A stretch of DNA of 64,000 nucleotides from Caulobacter sp. (GTDB taxonomy: Bacteria > Pseudomonadota > Alphaproteobacteria > Caulobacterales > Caulobacteraceae), in NCBI GenBank assembly GCA_016125585.1, contig WGLL01000011.1:248001-312000 (forward strand), read 5' to 3'. Shown in pieces: positions 32,890 to 42,146 of the stretch (its first letter is position 1; every line of letters begins with the position of its first letter). The position numbers were made by a program, and so were the translations under genes. The notes beneath the pieces were generated by a model, which was given only the letters and a program-made list of their open reading frames with translations, was not told the origin of the DNA and ran no database searches.

Positions 32890-35514
32890 GTGGTGAAACT
32901 TCGCAGGACGACGCGGCGGATTGCACTGTCGGGGACGGCGATTCTCGCGGCCATGACGGTTTCGGCCGGGACCGGCTGGGCCCAGGAAGCCCCATCGGGG
33001 CAGCCGAAGGGCGACGGCGAGACCACAGTGGACGAGGTGGTCGTCACCGGGTCCAGCATCCGGGGCGTGCCGCCCACCGGTTCCAACCTGATCAGCGTGA
33101 CCCGCGAGGACATCGAGATCATCGGCCCGGTGAGCACGCCAGACCTGGTGGCCACCATTCCCCAGCTGAACAGTTTCAATACCGCGCCCCAGCCGGCGCT
33201 CGGAGGGTTTGGCTCCTTCGCCCCCGGCATGCGCGGCCTGCCGGCCAGCGCCACCCTGCCGCTGATGAACGGCCATCGCCTTGTGGCCGCGGCGGCCAAC
33301 GAGACCAATCCTGACTTCCCCCTGATCCCGGGCCTGGCCCTGGAACGGGTCGAGGTGGTCGCCGACGGCGCCTCCTCGATCTACGGCTCCGACGCGGTCG
33401 CCGGGGTGGTGAACTTCATTACCCGCAAGCGGGTCTCCGGCCTCGAGATCTCGGCCAGCTACGGCGCCGGCGACGATTACCAGGCCGGGTCCATCGGCGC
33501 GCTGATCGGCAGGACCTGGGACAGCGGCTCGATCCTGGCCGCCTATCAGTACAGCGAAAATGACAATGTCGCCGGCGGCGACCGCGACTACCGCCTCCAG
33601 GACTTCCGGCCCTACGGCGGCATCGATACGCGCTCGACCTCCTGTCCGGCGCCGAACGTGCTGGCCAACACCTCCTTCTATTCGGTGCTGCAGGGCGCGC
33701 CGGGCTTTACCGGCCTCAACTACTGCGACAATGGCGCGGTCGCCGACCTGTTTCCGCGCACCCGGACCCACAGCCTGTTCCTCTCGGGTCGTCAGGATCT
33801 GGGCGCGGCGGCGACCCTCTGGGGCGAGATGCTGTACTCGGACCGCAAGGACGAGCTTCGCGTCGCCCCTCCCGGTCAGACGGTATTCCTGTTCAACAGC
33901 AATCCCTTCTTCCAGGGACCGCCCGGCGCCACCAATGAATATGTGCTGTTCCGGCCGGACAATCTGGTCGGCTCGGATCATTTCACCAATACCGACGACC
34001 GGAAGGTGGGCAACGCCTCGATCGGCGTCGATTTCACCCTCCCTCGCGACCTGAACCTGACCGTCTACGGCTCGTACGACTGGGCCGACAACGACGCCTT
34101 CATTCCCCAGATCAACGCCACCGCCCTGGCCGCGGCGGCGGCGGGACCGACGACGGCGACGGCTCTGGACCCGTTTGGCAACGGCACCTCGCCGGCCGTG
34201 CGGGCGGCCATTCTCGATTCCGCCACCGATGTGGGGATCAAGCAGCGCGTCAGCCTGGGGGCGGTCAAGCTGGACGGCCCCATCGCCGAGCTGCCGGGGG
34301 GATCCCTGCGCTTCGCGGTCGGCGGCGAACTGCGGCGGGAGACCTTCGAGCAGCGGGGCTTCGTCGGCGCCTCCGCCGTGCCGGAGGATCTCGACCGGGA
34401 CATCACCTCGGTTTACGGCGAGCTGTTCATCCCGATCATCGGCGAGGGCAACGCCTTGCCGATGGCCCGGAGCCTGTCGCTGTCGATCTCGGGGCGCTAC
34501 GACGACTACAGCGACTTCGGATCGACCAGCAATCCGAAGATCGGCCTCAATTGGGAGCCGGCCGAGGGCGTCGCTGTGCGCGCCTCCTACGGCACCTCCT
34601 TCAGGGCGCCGGGCCTTCGCCAGGTCGGGGCGACCGTCGGGGCCTACTATCTGAGCGCGGCCCAGGCGGCGACCTACGCCAACGACCCGACGCGCGGCGC
34701 CGCCCAGGTCAATACCGTCTATCTGCTGGGCGGCAATCGGGACCTGCAACCCGAGGAGGCCACCACCTATTCGGTCGGCGTCGACGTCAATCCGGTGTTC
34801 CTGCCCGACCTGCGGGTCAGCCTGACCTATTACAACATCGACTATACCGAGGTGATCGGCACCCCGGCGGTGCCCTATGTCTTCACCGACCCGACCTTCG
34901 CCCCGCTGGTCTATCGCAACCCGACACCGGCGCAGCTCAGCAGCCTGCTGGCCCTCGGCACGCCGGTCAACCTGCCGGCTCCGCTGCCGGCGATCGGCAA
35001 TGTCCTGGACCTGCGCCTCAACAACTTCGGCGTCCGCAAGACCGACGGACTCGACTTCGACATCAACTACCGGTGGCCCACCGGGTTTGGCGCGGTGTTC
35101 GCCGACCTGGCCGGCAACTATGTGCTCAACTTCGACACCCAGTTCTCACCGGGCACGCCGGTGTCCAACAGCCTGCGGCTGGGAATCCCGCGCTGGACGG
35201 CGCGGGGGACGCTTGGCGTCAACGCCGGGGCCCTGTCGGTCGTCGGCTTCGTCAACTACCGCGATGGCGTCCGCAACAACTTCACCACCCCGACCGGCCT
35301 GCAGTCCTACAAGGCTGACCCCTATACGACGGTCGACCTGAGAGTGATCTGGGCGCTGCCGGATCAGGGCTGGACGAAGGGCGGGACGGTCGCCCTGCAG
35401 ATCAACGATCTGTTTGACGAGGATCCGCCGTTCTTCCCCGCCTCGGACGGTATCGGCGGCGCCTACAACCCGATCGGTCGCACTGTCGCGGTGAGCCTGC
35501 GCAAGGCCTTCTGA
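32890..35514 (+). CDS. TonB-dependent receptor
   Basis: 874 residues, GTG start behind GGGAGGGT. Signal peptide up to GTGWAQEA. The plug domain starts with the TonB-box-like DEVVVTGSSIRGVPP and includes ALERVEVVADGASSIYGSDAVAGVVNFI. The barrel ends with the typical GRTVAVSLRKAF. It is an outer-membrane active transporter energised by TonB-ExbBD; the ligand is unknown. It is the first of four tightly packed genes (receptor, serine hydrolase, MFS, carboxylesterase), and the putative TetR operator and promoter lie directly upstream. Confidence 0.94.
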   Translation: MVKLRRTTRRIALSGTAILAAMTVSAGTGWAQEAPSGQPKGDGETTVDEVVVTGSSIRGVPPTGSNLISVTREDIEIIGPVSTPDLVATIPQLNSFNTAPQPALGGFGSFAPGMRGLPASATLPLMNGHRLVAAAANETNPDFPLIPGLALERVEVVADGASSIYGSDAVAGVVNFITRKRVSGLEISASYGAGDDYQAGSIGALIGRTWDSGSILAAYQYSENDNVAGGDRDYRLQDFRPYGGIDTRSTSCPAPNVLANTSFYSVLQGAPGFTGLNYCDNGAVADLFPRTRTHSLFLSGRQDLGAAATLWGEMLYSDRKDELRVAPPGQTVFLFNSNPFFQGPPGATNEYVLFRPDNLVGSDHFTNTDDRKVGNASIGVDFTLPRDLNLTVYGSYDWADNDAFIPQINATALAAAAAGPTTATALDPFGNGTSPAVRAAILDSATDVGIKQRVSLGAVKLDGPIAELPGGSLRFAVGGELRRETFEQRGFVGASAVPEDLDRDITSVYGELFIPIIGEGNALPMARSLSLSISGRYDDYSDFGSTSNPKIGLNWEPAEGVAVRASYGTSFRAPGLRQVGATVGAYYLSAAQAATYANDPTRGAAQVNTVYLLGGNRDLQPEEATTYSVGVDVNPVFLPDLRVSLTYYNIDYTEVIGTPAVPYVFTDPTFAPLVYRNPTPAQLSSLLALGTPVNLPAPLPAIGNVLDLRLNNFGVRKTDGLDFDINYRWPTGFGAVFADLAGNYVLNFDTQFSPGTPVSNSLRLGIPRWTARGTLGVNAGALSVVGFVNYRDGVRNNFTTPTGLQSYKADPYTTVDLRVIWALPDQGWTKGGTVALQINDLFDEDPPFFPASDGIGGAYNPIGRTVAVSLRKAF

Positions 35515-36840
35515 GTGAGCCACGGCAAGTCAACGGCGGAAGCGTCCAGTTCCATGATCCAAGATGTCTTCCGCCGCCCGCCCGGTCTTGAACCGGGGAG
35601 GCTCTCCCGCCTGCGGGCCGATCTCGCGGCCTTTGTCGATCGCGGCGAGCTGGCCGGGGTGGTGACCCTGACCTCGGTTCGCGGCGAGGTCGTCCAGTCG
35701 GAGGCGATCGGTCTGAGCGACATCGAGTCGAAGTCGGCCATGGCGCCCGATACGCTGTTCCGCATCGCCTCGATGAGCAAGCCGATCACGTCCGTGGCGG
35801 CCCTGATGCTGGTCGAGGAGGGACGGATCGCCCTGACGGACCCGATATCGAGCTGGGTTCCGGAACTGGCCGGTCTCAGGGTGTTGCGGAATTCGGCCGG
35901 ACCGCTGGATGACACCGAGCCGGCCCGGCGGGAAATCACCGTCGAGGACCTCCTGACTCACCGCTCCGGCATCGCCTATGCGCCGTTTTCCGAAGGCCCG
36001 CTCAAACAGGCCTATGAAGAGACTCTCGGCGATCCGGGCATGAACCGGATGAGCGTCGACGCCTGGCTCGCCGCCCTTGGGACGCTGCCGCTCGCCCATC
36101 AACCGGGGGATCGCTTTCACTACGGCCATTCGACCGACGTGCTGGGTTTCCTGATCGGACGCATCGAGGGAAAGCCGTTTCGCCAGGTGCTGCAGGAGCG
36201 CATTTTCGACCCGCTGGGCATGACCGACACGGACTTCTGGCTGCCGAAGGACAAGCGTTCCCGGCTGGCGAGCCTCTATCGCCATGACGAGGCGACCGGC
36301 GGTCCCGCGAAGGTCGAACTGGAGATGTATGACGCGCCGCCGGCCTATACGCCGGGCGGCGGCGGTCTGATCTCGTCGGCGCCCGATTATCATCGCTTCG
36401 CCCGGATGCTGCTGGAGGGCGGGGCCGTGAACGGCGTCCGGCTGCTGAGGCCCGAGACCGTCCGTCTCATGTGGACCAACCGGCTGACGGAGACCCAACG
36501 ACAGTATCCGTTCGCGGGCATGCCGCTGTGGCGCAAGTCCGGCTTTGGCCTCGGCCTCTCCATCGCCGAGGACCTCAAGGATAACCCCTACGCCGTCGGC
36601 GCAGCGGGCTCGGTTACATGGCCGGGGATCTTCGGGACCTGGTGGCAGGCCGACCCGGTCAATGATCTGGTCATGATCTACATGATCCAGCACCAGGTGC
36701 CGGTCTCGGCGAACGCCGGCTCGACCATCGCCACCGGTCGCGGGGCCGCCGGACGCGCCGCCCTGCCGGTCTATCAGCGCGGAATCTACGAAGCCCTGGC
36801 GCCCCGCTCGGCGCAACCGGACAGGCGTGTCGGCGCGTGA
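35515..36840 (+). CDS. serine hydrolase, beta-lactamase class C fold (EstB-like)
   Basis: 441 residues, GTG start adjoining the stop of the receptor gene. No signal peptide is visible. The nucleophile motif S-x-x-K is RIASMSKPIT near residue 90, and the second motif is FHYGHSTDVLG, with Tyr-Gly-His in place of the Tyr-x-Asn of true class C beta-lactamases. This pattern is typical of esterases of family VIII (EstB-like). A role in cleaving an ester taken up by the receptor is inferred from context. The stop overlaps the GTG of the MFS gene. Confidence 0.88.
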   Translation: MSHGKSTAEASSSMIQDVFRRPPGLEPGRLSRLRADLAAFVDRGELAGVVTLTSVRGEVVQSEAIGLSDIESKSAMAPDTLFRIASMSKPITSVAALMLVEEGRIALTDPISSWVPELAGLRVLRNSAGPLDDTEPARREITVEDLLTHRSGIAYAPFSEGPLKQAYEETLGDPGMNRMSVDAWLAALGTLPLAHQPGDRFHYGHSTDVLGFLIGRIEGKPFRQVLQERIFDPLGMTDTDFWLPKDKRSRLASLYRHDEATGGPAKVELEMYDAPPAYTPGGGGLISSAPDYHRFARMLLEGGAVNGVRLLRPETVRLMWTNRLTETQRQYPFAGMPLWRKSGFGLGLSIAEDLKDNPYAVGAAGSVTWPGIFGTWWQADPVNDLVMIYMIQHQVPVSANAGSTIATGRGAAGRAALPVYQRGIYEALAPRSAQPDRRVGA

Positions 36841-38366
36841 CCCGCGCCGCCCCTCATCCGGCCGTGGTCGCCGGCGCCGAGGCGGCGGCCAAGGCCGCCC
36901 GCGCCGCGCCGCTCAGCCGCCGCTTCAAGGCGCAGTACGGGGTCGGGGCCCTGGCCGATGGCGTCGCCGGGGCGGGCCTGGGGTTCTTCCTGCTGTTCTA
37001 TCTGACCGCCGTCTGCGGGATGTCCGGCGCCGAGGCCGGAATGGCCAAGCTGATCGCCCTGCTGGTCGACGCCGTCGCCGATCCGGCGATCGGCCTGGCT
37101 AGCGACCGCCTCAGATCACGGCTCGGCCGCCGCCTGCCGTTCATGATCTGCAGCGTCGCGCCGTTCGCCCTCGGTTTTGGTCTGCTGTTCTCGATCCCTG
37201 ACGCGCTGGAAGGCGCGGGTCTGTTCCTCTACGCCACCGCCTGCCTCGTGATCCTGCGCCTGTCCCTGTCCTTCTTCGTCCTGCCGCTCACCGCCGTCGG
37301 GGCGGAAGTCACCGACGCGCATCGGGAGCGGGCGAGCATTGTCTCGTTCCGGCTGACCTTCCAGAACATCGGCATTCTCTGCGGAGTGGTGCTGGGCCTG
37401 GGCGTTTTCATGTCCGGCGCTGACGGCTTGCTGGACCGGCGCAACTACGTCCCCTTCGCCTGGACCTGCGCCGCCGTCATGTTGGTCGCCGGGGTGATCG
37501 CCATCGGCGCCGTGCGCCGCGCGCTGCCGCGGCTTCATGGTCCGGAACAGGGCGGCGGGCGGTTTCTGACAGGGTTCATCCGCGAACTGGCCGAGCTGTC
37601 CCGCAACCGCTCGTTCCTTGTGCTGTTCGCGACCGTCCTGACCTACTTCCTGGCCTATTCGGCCCATGTCTCCCTGGCCCTCCACGCCAGCCGGTATTTC
37701 TGGAACCTGGACACCGGCGCCATCCAGATGATCCTGCTGAGCACCACCCTTGGACCCCTGCTCGGCGCGCCGATCAGCGCCTTCGCCCTGCGCCACATCG
37801 AAAAGCGCACCCTCTCGATCGGCGCCTTTCTGGCCATCGGCCTGCTGCTGATCTGGCCGCCGCTCCTGCAGCTCTACGGACCGGTTCCGCTGGCGCCCGG
37901 CGCCGCAGCGGTCGTGCTCTTCGTCAACGGCCTGCTGGTCGGCACCGCCATCATGATCGGCGGAATCGGCTTCCAGTCGATGCTCGCCGACACGGCGGAT
38001 GAGCATGAATGGCTGTTCGGGGTGCGCCGCGAGGGGCTGTTCTTCTCCGGATTGACCCTGGCCTACAAGGCGGCCTCGGGCCTGGGCGGGCTGATCGCCG
38101 GCCTGGCGCTGGATGCGATCCGGTTCCCCACCGATCTCGCGGCCCGGGGCCCTGCCTATGTCATCCCGACCGAGGTCCTGCAGAAGCTGGCGCTGATTTC
38201 CGGGCCCTTGCCGGCCGCCTTCGCCCTGATCGCGCCGCTGTTCCTGCTGGGTTATCATCTGACCCGGGCGCGGCACGGCCGGATCATCGCCGATCTGGCC
38301 CGGCGCAACGCCGACAGGGCCGGGAAGGGCGAGGCCGGCGGCGCGCCCGAAGAGGGGACGGTGTGA
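36837..38366 (+). CDS. MFS transporter (GPH/MelB-like)
   Basis: 509 residues with 12 predicted membrane segments, starting at GTG 36837 and overlapping the preceding stop (GTGA). The segment YGVGALADGVAGAGLGFFLLFYL and DAVADPAIGLASDRLRSRLGRRLPFM match the glycoside-pentoside-hexuronide cation symporter family. GPH carriers import sugars and also other small organic compounds; the substrate is unknown. In this operon it is the likely inner-membrane importer for what the receptor takes up. Confidence 0.88.
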   Translation: MTRAAPHPAVVAGAEAAAKAARAAPLSRRFKAQYGVGALADGVAGAGLGFFLLFYLTAVCGMSGAEAGMAKLIALLVDAVADPAIGLASDRLRSRLGRRLPFMICSVAPFALGFGLLFSIPDALEGAGLFLYATACLVILRLSLSFFVLPLTAVGAEVTDAHRERASIVSFRLTFQNIGILCGVVLGLGVFMSGADGLLDRRNYVPFAWTCAAVMLVAGVIAIGAVRRALPRLHGPEQGGGRFLTGFIRELAELSRNRSFLVLFATVLTYFLAYSAHVSLALHASRYFWNLDTGAIQMILLSTTLGPLLGAPISAFALRHIEKRTLSIGAFLAIGLLLIWPPLLQLYGPVPLAPGAAAVVLFVNGLLVGTAIMIGGIGFQSMLADTADEHEWLFGVRREGLFFSGLTLAYKAASGLGGLIAGLALDAIRFPTDLAARGPAYVIPTEVLQKLALISGPLPAAFALIAPLFLLGYHLTRARHGRIIADLARRNADRAGKGEAGGAPEEGTV

Positions 38367-38367
38367 G

Positions 38368-39996
38368 ATGAGACGCGTATCCGGCCTGCTGGCCGCCCTT
38401 CTGTCGGTCTTCTGGGCGGGTCTGGCGATCGCCGCCACCCCGCCGGTCGTGCAGGCGCCAGTCGGCGTCCTGCGCGGCGAGACGGAGGAGGGCGCTTTTG
38501 TCTTCCGGGGCGTTCCCTATGCCCAGCCGCCGGTCGGCACGCTGCGCTGGCGGCCGCCGGTTCCTGCGGTTCCCTGGCAGGGCGTGCGGGAGGCGACCCG
38601 CTTCGGCGCGGCCTGCATGCAACCGCCATCGCCCTTCTATGACCATGCGGCGGTGAGCGAGGACTGCCTCTACCTCAACATCTGGACGCCGCCCAAGGCC
38701 CGCAAGGCGCCGGTCCTGGTCTGGATCCACGGCGGGTCGCTGGTCAGCGGGTCCGGCAGCGAGCCCTTGTATGACGGCGCCCGGTTCGCCGGGCGCGGCG
38801 TGGTGGTGGTGTCGATCAACTATCGCCTGGGCGCGCTGGGCTGGCTGGCGCATCCGGGTCTGAGCGCCGAATCGCCCAGGGGCATCTCCGGCAACTACGG
38901 TCTGATGGACCAGATCGAGGCCTTGCGCTGGGTCCGGCGGAACATCGCCGCGTTCGGCGGCGACCCGGACAATGTCACCATCGCCGGCGAGTCGGCGGGC
39001 GCGCTGAGCGTCGCCTTCCTCCTCGCCTCGCCGGAGGCGCGGGGCCTGTTCCACAAGGCGATTGCCCAGAGCGCCTATGTGATCACCATGCCCGACCTGC
39101 GAAACAGCAGCTTCGCCGGCTGGCCTGACGCCGAGACCATTGGTCAGGCGCTGGCGGGCAAACTGGGGGCGACCGACGTCGCGGCGCTCCGCGGCCTGAG
39201 CGCCGAAACCCTGGTTCGCGGCGCCGCGCCCGCCGGCTACTTCCCGCTCGGGACCGTCGATGGAAAGGTCCTGCCGCGGCAGCTCGTCGAGACCCTTGAT
39301 CGGGGCGAGCAGGCCCGGGTTCCTGTTCTGGCCGGCTACAATGAGGGCGAGATCCGCTCGCTGCGCTTCCTGCTGCCGCCGGCGCCGGCCGACGCGACCG
39401 CCTATACGGCCGAGATCCGGGCGCGCTATCAGGACCTCGCCGGGCCCTTCCTGGAGCAGTATCCGGCCGACGACATTCCGGCCAGCATGCAGGCGACCAC
39501 CCGGGACGCCATGTACGGCTGGAGCGCCGAACGGCTGGCGGCCAGGCAGGCCGCGATCGGCGCGCCGTCCTACCTCTACTACTTCGACCATGGCTATCCG
39601 GCCGCCGACAAGGCCGGCCTGCGGGCGTTTCACGCCTCGGAAATTCCATTCGTGTTCGGCGGCATCGCCTCGACGCCGGGCTACTGGCCGACGATCCCCA
39701 GAACGCCTGGGGAGCAGAGGCTGTCCGACGCGATGATGGAGTATTGGGCGAGCTTTGCCCGGGACGGAGTTCCCACGGCGTCGGGCGAGCCCGCCTGGCG
39801 TCCCTTTGGCGCCGATCGCGCCTACATGGCTTTCGAGGATGCGCCGCGCATGCGCGCCGCGCCGCCCAATGGCTACGCGCTTCACGAGGCCGTGGTCCGC
39901 CGACGCCGCGAGAGCCATATCCCGTGGAACTGGAACGTCGGCGTGATCGCGCCGCCGCTGCCGCCGGAAAGGCCGGCCTCGGCGCCTTCGAAGTAG
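38368..39996 (+). CDS. type B carboxylesterase/lipase, secreted
   Basis: 542 residues with a signal peptide (MRRVSGLLAALLSVFWAG, cleavage near IAATP). The sequence has the cholinesterase/carboxylesterase signatures FRGVPYAQPPVG, EDCLYLNIWTP and, at the nucleophile elbow, VTIAGESAGALSV. Further landmarks are WIHGGSLVSG (oxyanion hole) and FHASEIPFVFG (catalytic histidine region). It hydrolyses carboxylic esters in the periplasm or outside the cell. It follows the MFS stop by 1 bp and ends the four-gene operon. Confidence 0.92.
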   Translation: MRRVSGLLAALLSVFWAGLAIAATPPVVQAPVGVLRGETEEGAFVFRGVPYAQPPVGTLRWRPPVPAVPWQGVREATRFGAACMQPPSPFYDHAAVSEDCLYLNIWTPPKARKAPVLVWIHGGSLVSGSGSEPLYDGARFAGRGVVVVSINYRLGALGWLAHPGLSAESPRGISGNYGLMDQIEALRWVRRNIAAFGGDPDNVTIAGESAGALSVAFLLASPEARGLFHKAIAQSAYVITMPDLRNSSFAGWPDAETIGQALAGKLGATDVAALRGLSAETLVRGAAPAGYFPLGTVDGKVLPRQLVETLDRGEQARVPVLAGYNEGEIRSLRFLLPPAPADATAYTAEIRARYQDLAGPFLEQYPADDIPASMQATTRDAMYGWSAERLAARQAAIGAPSYLYYFDHGYPAADKAGLRAFHASEIPFVFGGIASTPGYWPTIPRTPGEQRLSDAMMEYWASFARDGVPTASGEPAWRPFGADRAYMAFEDAPRMRAAPPNGYALHEAVVRRRRESHIPWNWNVGVIAPPLPPERPASAPSK

Positions 39997-40084
39997 GATC
40001 CCGGCGACGGCATCACGCAGGTTTGCGCGCGCCCGCCTGGCGAGATCAGTGGTCGGTCAGGGGACGGGGTGCTCAAATGCGCGC

Positions 40085-41200
40085 ATGGGCAGAACCCTAT
40101 CCAGATGGAGCCGGCGACTGGCGCTGGCGGCGCCGATCCTTTGCGGCGCATGGGCCCTGCCGCTGCCCCAGGGCGCGATGCCGCCCGCGCGTCACGCCGT
40201 GGAGCGGACGGCTTACCATGCGGCGACCGAGCAGGAGCGGCTGCAGGCGAGCCTGAGCCGGCTGGCCGAGGCCTTTCCTGGAGACGTCGCCATCGCCGTC
40301 CAGCGGGTCGACGCCGACTGGACGGTCAGCGTCAACGGCGACAAGGCCATGCCGCAGCAGAGCGTCAGCAAGCTGTGGGTCACCCTGGCCATCCTGGCGG
40401 CCGCCGACCGGGGCGAGCTGTCGCTCGACGAGACGGTGACCATTCACAAGGACGAGCTGAGCATCTTCTACCAGCCGATCCGCAAGCTGGTCGGGGAGGC
40501 GGGCTATACGACCACCCTGCACGACCTGATCCGACGGGCCCTGCAACAGAGCGACAATGCGGCCAACGACGCCCTGGTCCGACGGCTGGGCGGGCCCTTC
40601 GCCGTGGAGGTGGCGGTGGTCGGGCGCAATCTGGACGGGGTCCGCTACGGGCCGGGCGAGCGGACCATGCAGACCGCCGCCGCGGGGCTGACCTGGAAGC
40701 CGGAGTATTCGTTCGGCCGCGCCTTCTGGGAGGACCGCGAGGCCCTGCCGCAGGAGAAGCGCAAGGCGGCCCTGCAAGGCTATCTGGCCGACCCGCCGGA
40801 CGGGGCGACGGCCCTGGGAATTGTCGGGGCCCTGGCGCGGCTGCATCGGGGGACGTTGCTGTCGCCGGACTCGACGGCCCTGATGCTGGACACCATGGCC
40901 GGCAGCGTGACCGGCGCCGGCCGGATGCGGGCCGGTCTGGCGCCGGGCTGGCGCATGGCCCACAAGACCGGCACCGGTCAGGTGATGGGCAGCCTGGCGA
41001 CCGGCTACAACGACGTGGGCCTGGTTACCGCGCCGGACGGCCGGGTCTACGCGGTCGCCGTGCTGATCGGGGCGACGCGCCAGCCCCTGAAGGCGCGGCA
41101 GGCCCTGATGTCGGCGGTGACCGGTCTGATCAGCGGCGCCTCGGCCCCGGCGACCGGCGACGGGACCGCCGACGAGGAGGCGGCGCCCGACGCCCTGTGA
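40085..41200 (+). CDS. class A beta-lactamase-fold serine hydrolase lacking the usual general base
   Basis: 371 residues, with an N-terminal signal peptide (MGRTLSRWSRRLALAAPILC). The catalytic S-x-x-K is QQSVSKLWVTL, the S-D-N motif is QQSDNAAND and the K-T-G motif is AHKTGTG. At the omega-loop position the sequence reads GLTWKPEYSF: aligned with WEPELN of class A enzymes, Glu166 is Lys and Asn170 is Ser. This argues for a penicillin-binding or peptidase-like protein rather than an efficient beta-lactamase. The ATG at 40085 is preferred to GTG at 40049. It is separated from the carboxylesterase by 88 bp and may be independently transcribed. Confidence 0.78.
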   Translation: MGRTLSRWSRRLALAAPILCGAWALPLPQGAMPPARHAVERTAYHAATEQERLQASLSRLAEAFPGDVAIAVQRVDADWTVSVNGDKAMPQQSVSKLWVTLAILAAADRGELSLDETVTIHKDELSIFYQPIRKLVGEAGYTTTLHDLIRRALQQSDNAANDALVRRLGGPFAVEVAVVGRNLDGVRYGPGERTMQTAAAGLTWKPEYSFGRAFWEDREALPQEKRKAALQGYLADPPDGATALGIVGALARLHRGTLLSPDSTALMLDTMAGSVTGAGRMRAGLAPGWRMAHKTGTGQVMGSLATGYNDVGLVTAPDGRVYAVAVLIGATRQPLKARQALMSAVTGLISGASAPATGDGTADEEAAPDAL

Positions 41201-41303
41201 GACCTCTGCTTCGGCGGCCAAACCTGGAGACAGGGGAACGGAAGTCCGCCCCGGCGCTTCCCTAGGGACCCATCCCCAACACCCTGGACGCCGGAGCACA
41301 GCC

Positions 41304-41573
41304 ATGACTGACGACCGCAAGCCCCTCTATCTGAACCAGTCGACCGCCGAGGACCTGACCCGTCTGGACGGGGTGACGTCGGAGATCGCCGCCGCCATCG
41401 TCGCCGGCCGGCCCTATCGCAGCTGGTCGGAGCTGGAGCGGGTTGACGGGCTCGACAACGCCAAGATCGACAGCCTCAAGGGCGCGGTCGCCGATCTGGG
41501 CGAGCCCTCGTCCGGACCCATCGGCGAGGCCGGCAGCGGCGGCTCGCCCGGCGCCAACCTGGGCCGGGCGTGA
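41304..41573 (+). CDS. helix-hairpin-helix protein
   Basis: 89 residues, starting MTDDRKPLYLNQSTAED. The segment LNQSTAEDLTRLDGVTSEIA then PYRSWSELERVDGLDNAKI reproduces the ComEA-type helix-hairpin-helix pair, a non-specific DNA-binding unit. The last 25 residues are a Gly/Ser/Pro-rich tail. No signal peptide is visible, so it is probably cytoplasmic, unlike ComEA. It lies 26 bp before the DUF421 gene. Confidence 0.85.
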   Translation: MTDDRKPLYLNQSTAEDLTRLDGVTSEIAAAIVAGRPYRSWSELERVDGLDNAKIDSLKGAVADLGEPSSGPIGEAGSGGSPGANLGRA

Positions 41574-41599
41574 CCCCGGCCCGCCCTGCGGCCTGAACG

Positions 41600-42145
41600 A
41601 TGACCGGAGTCTTCTTCGACAGCCTTGCCTCTCTGGGCAGGGTCGTGGTGGTCGGGATTCCGGCCTATCTCGCCCTGGTCGTCGTGTTGCGGATCAGCGG
41701 CAAGCGGACCCTGGCCAAGCTGAACGCCTTCGACCTTGTGGTGACGGTCGCGCTGGGCTCCACCTTCGCGACCGTTCTGCTGTCGAAAGATATCGCCCTG
41801 TCGGAGGGCGTACTGGCCTTTCTCCTGCTGGTTGGCCTGCAGTTTGTGGTGGCCTGGGGGTCGAAGCGCTGGTCCAGCGTCGCTGACCTCGGCAAGTCCG
41901 CGCCGCGGGCGGTGCTGGTCGACGGCGCCTTTCGCGAGGACGCCATGCGGTCCGAGCGGATCACCCGCAAGGAAATCCTGTCCGCCGTGCGCGGGGCCGG
42001 GCAGGGCGACCTGTCCCGGATCGCCGCCGTGGTGCTGGAGACCGACGGCAGCCTGAGCGTCATCGCCGTTTCCGATCTTGGAGACGGCTCGGCGCTTGAA
42101 AACCTGCGGATCGGCTCGCCGCCGGACAGACCGTCAGCAAGCTGA
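41600..42145 (+). CDS. DUF421 (YetF) domain membrane protein
   Basis: 181 residues. Three N-terminal membrane segments (residues 10-30, about 42-62 and about 70-90) contain the family motif RISGKRTLAKLNAFDLVVTVALGS. A cytoplasmic C-terminal domain carries RKEILSAVRGAGQGDLSRIAAVVLETDG, the conserved DUF421 C-terminal fold. The function of YetF-like proteins is unknown. The stop is 1 bp from the convergent dnaB stop. Confidence 0.9.
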   Translation: MTGVFFDSLASLGRVVVVGIPAYLALVVVLRISGKRTLAKLNAFDLVVTVALGSTFATVLLSKDIALSEGVLAFLLLVGLQFVVAWGSKRWSSVADLGKSAPRAVLVDGAFREDAMRSERITRKEILSAVRGAGQGDLSRIAAVVLETDGSLSVIAVSDLGDGSALENLRIGSPPDRPSAS

Positions 42146-42146
42146 T

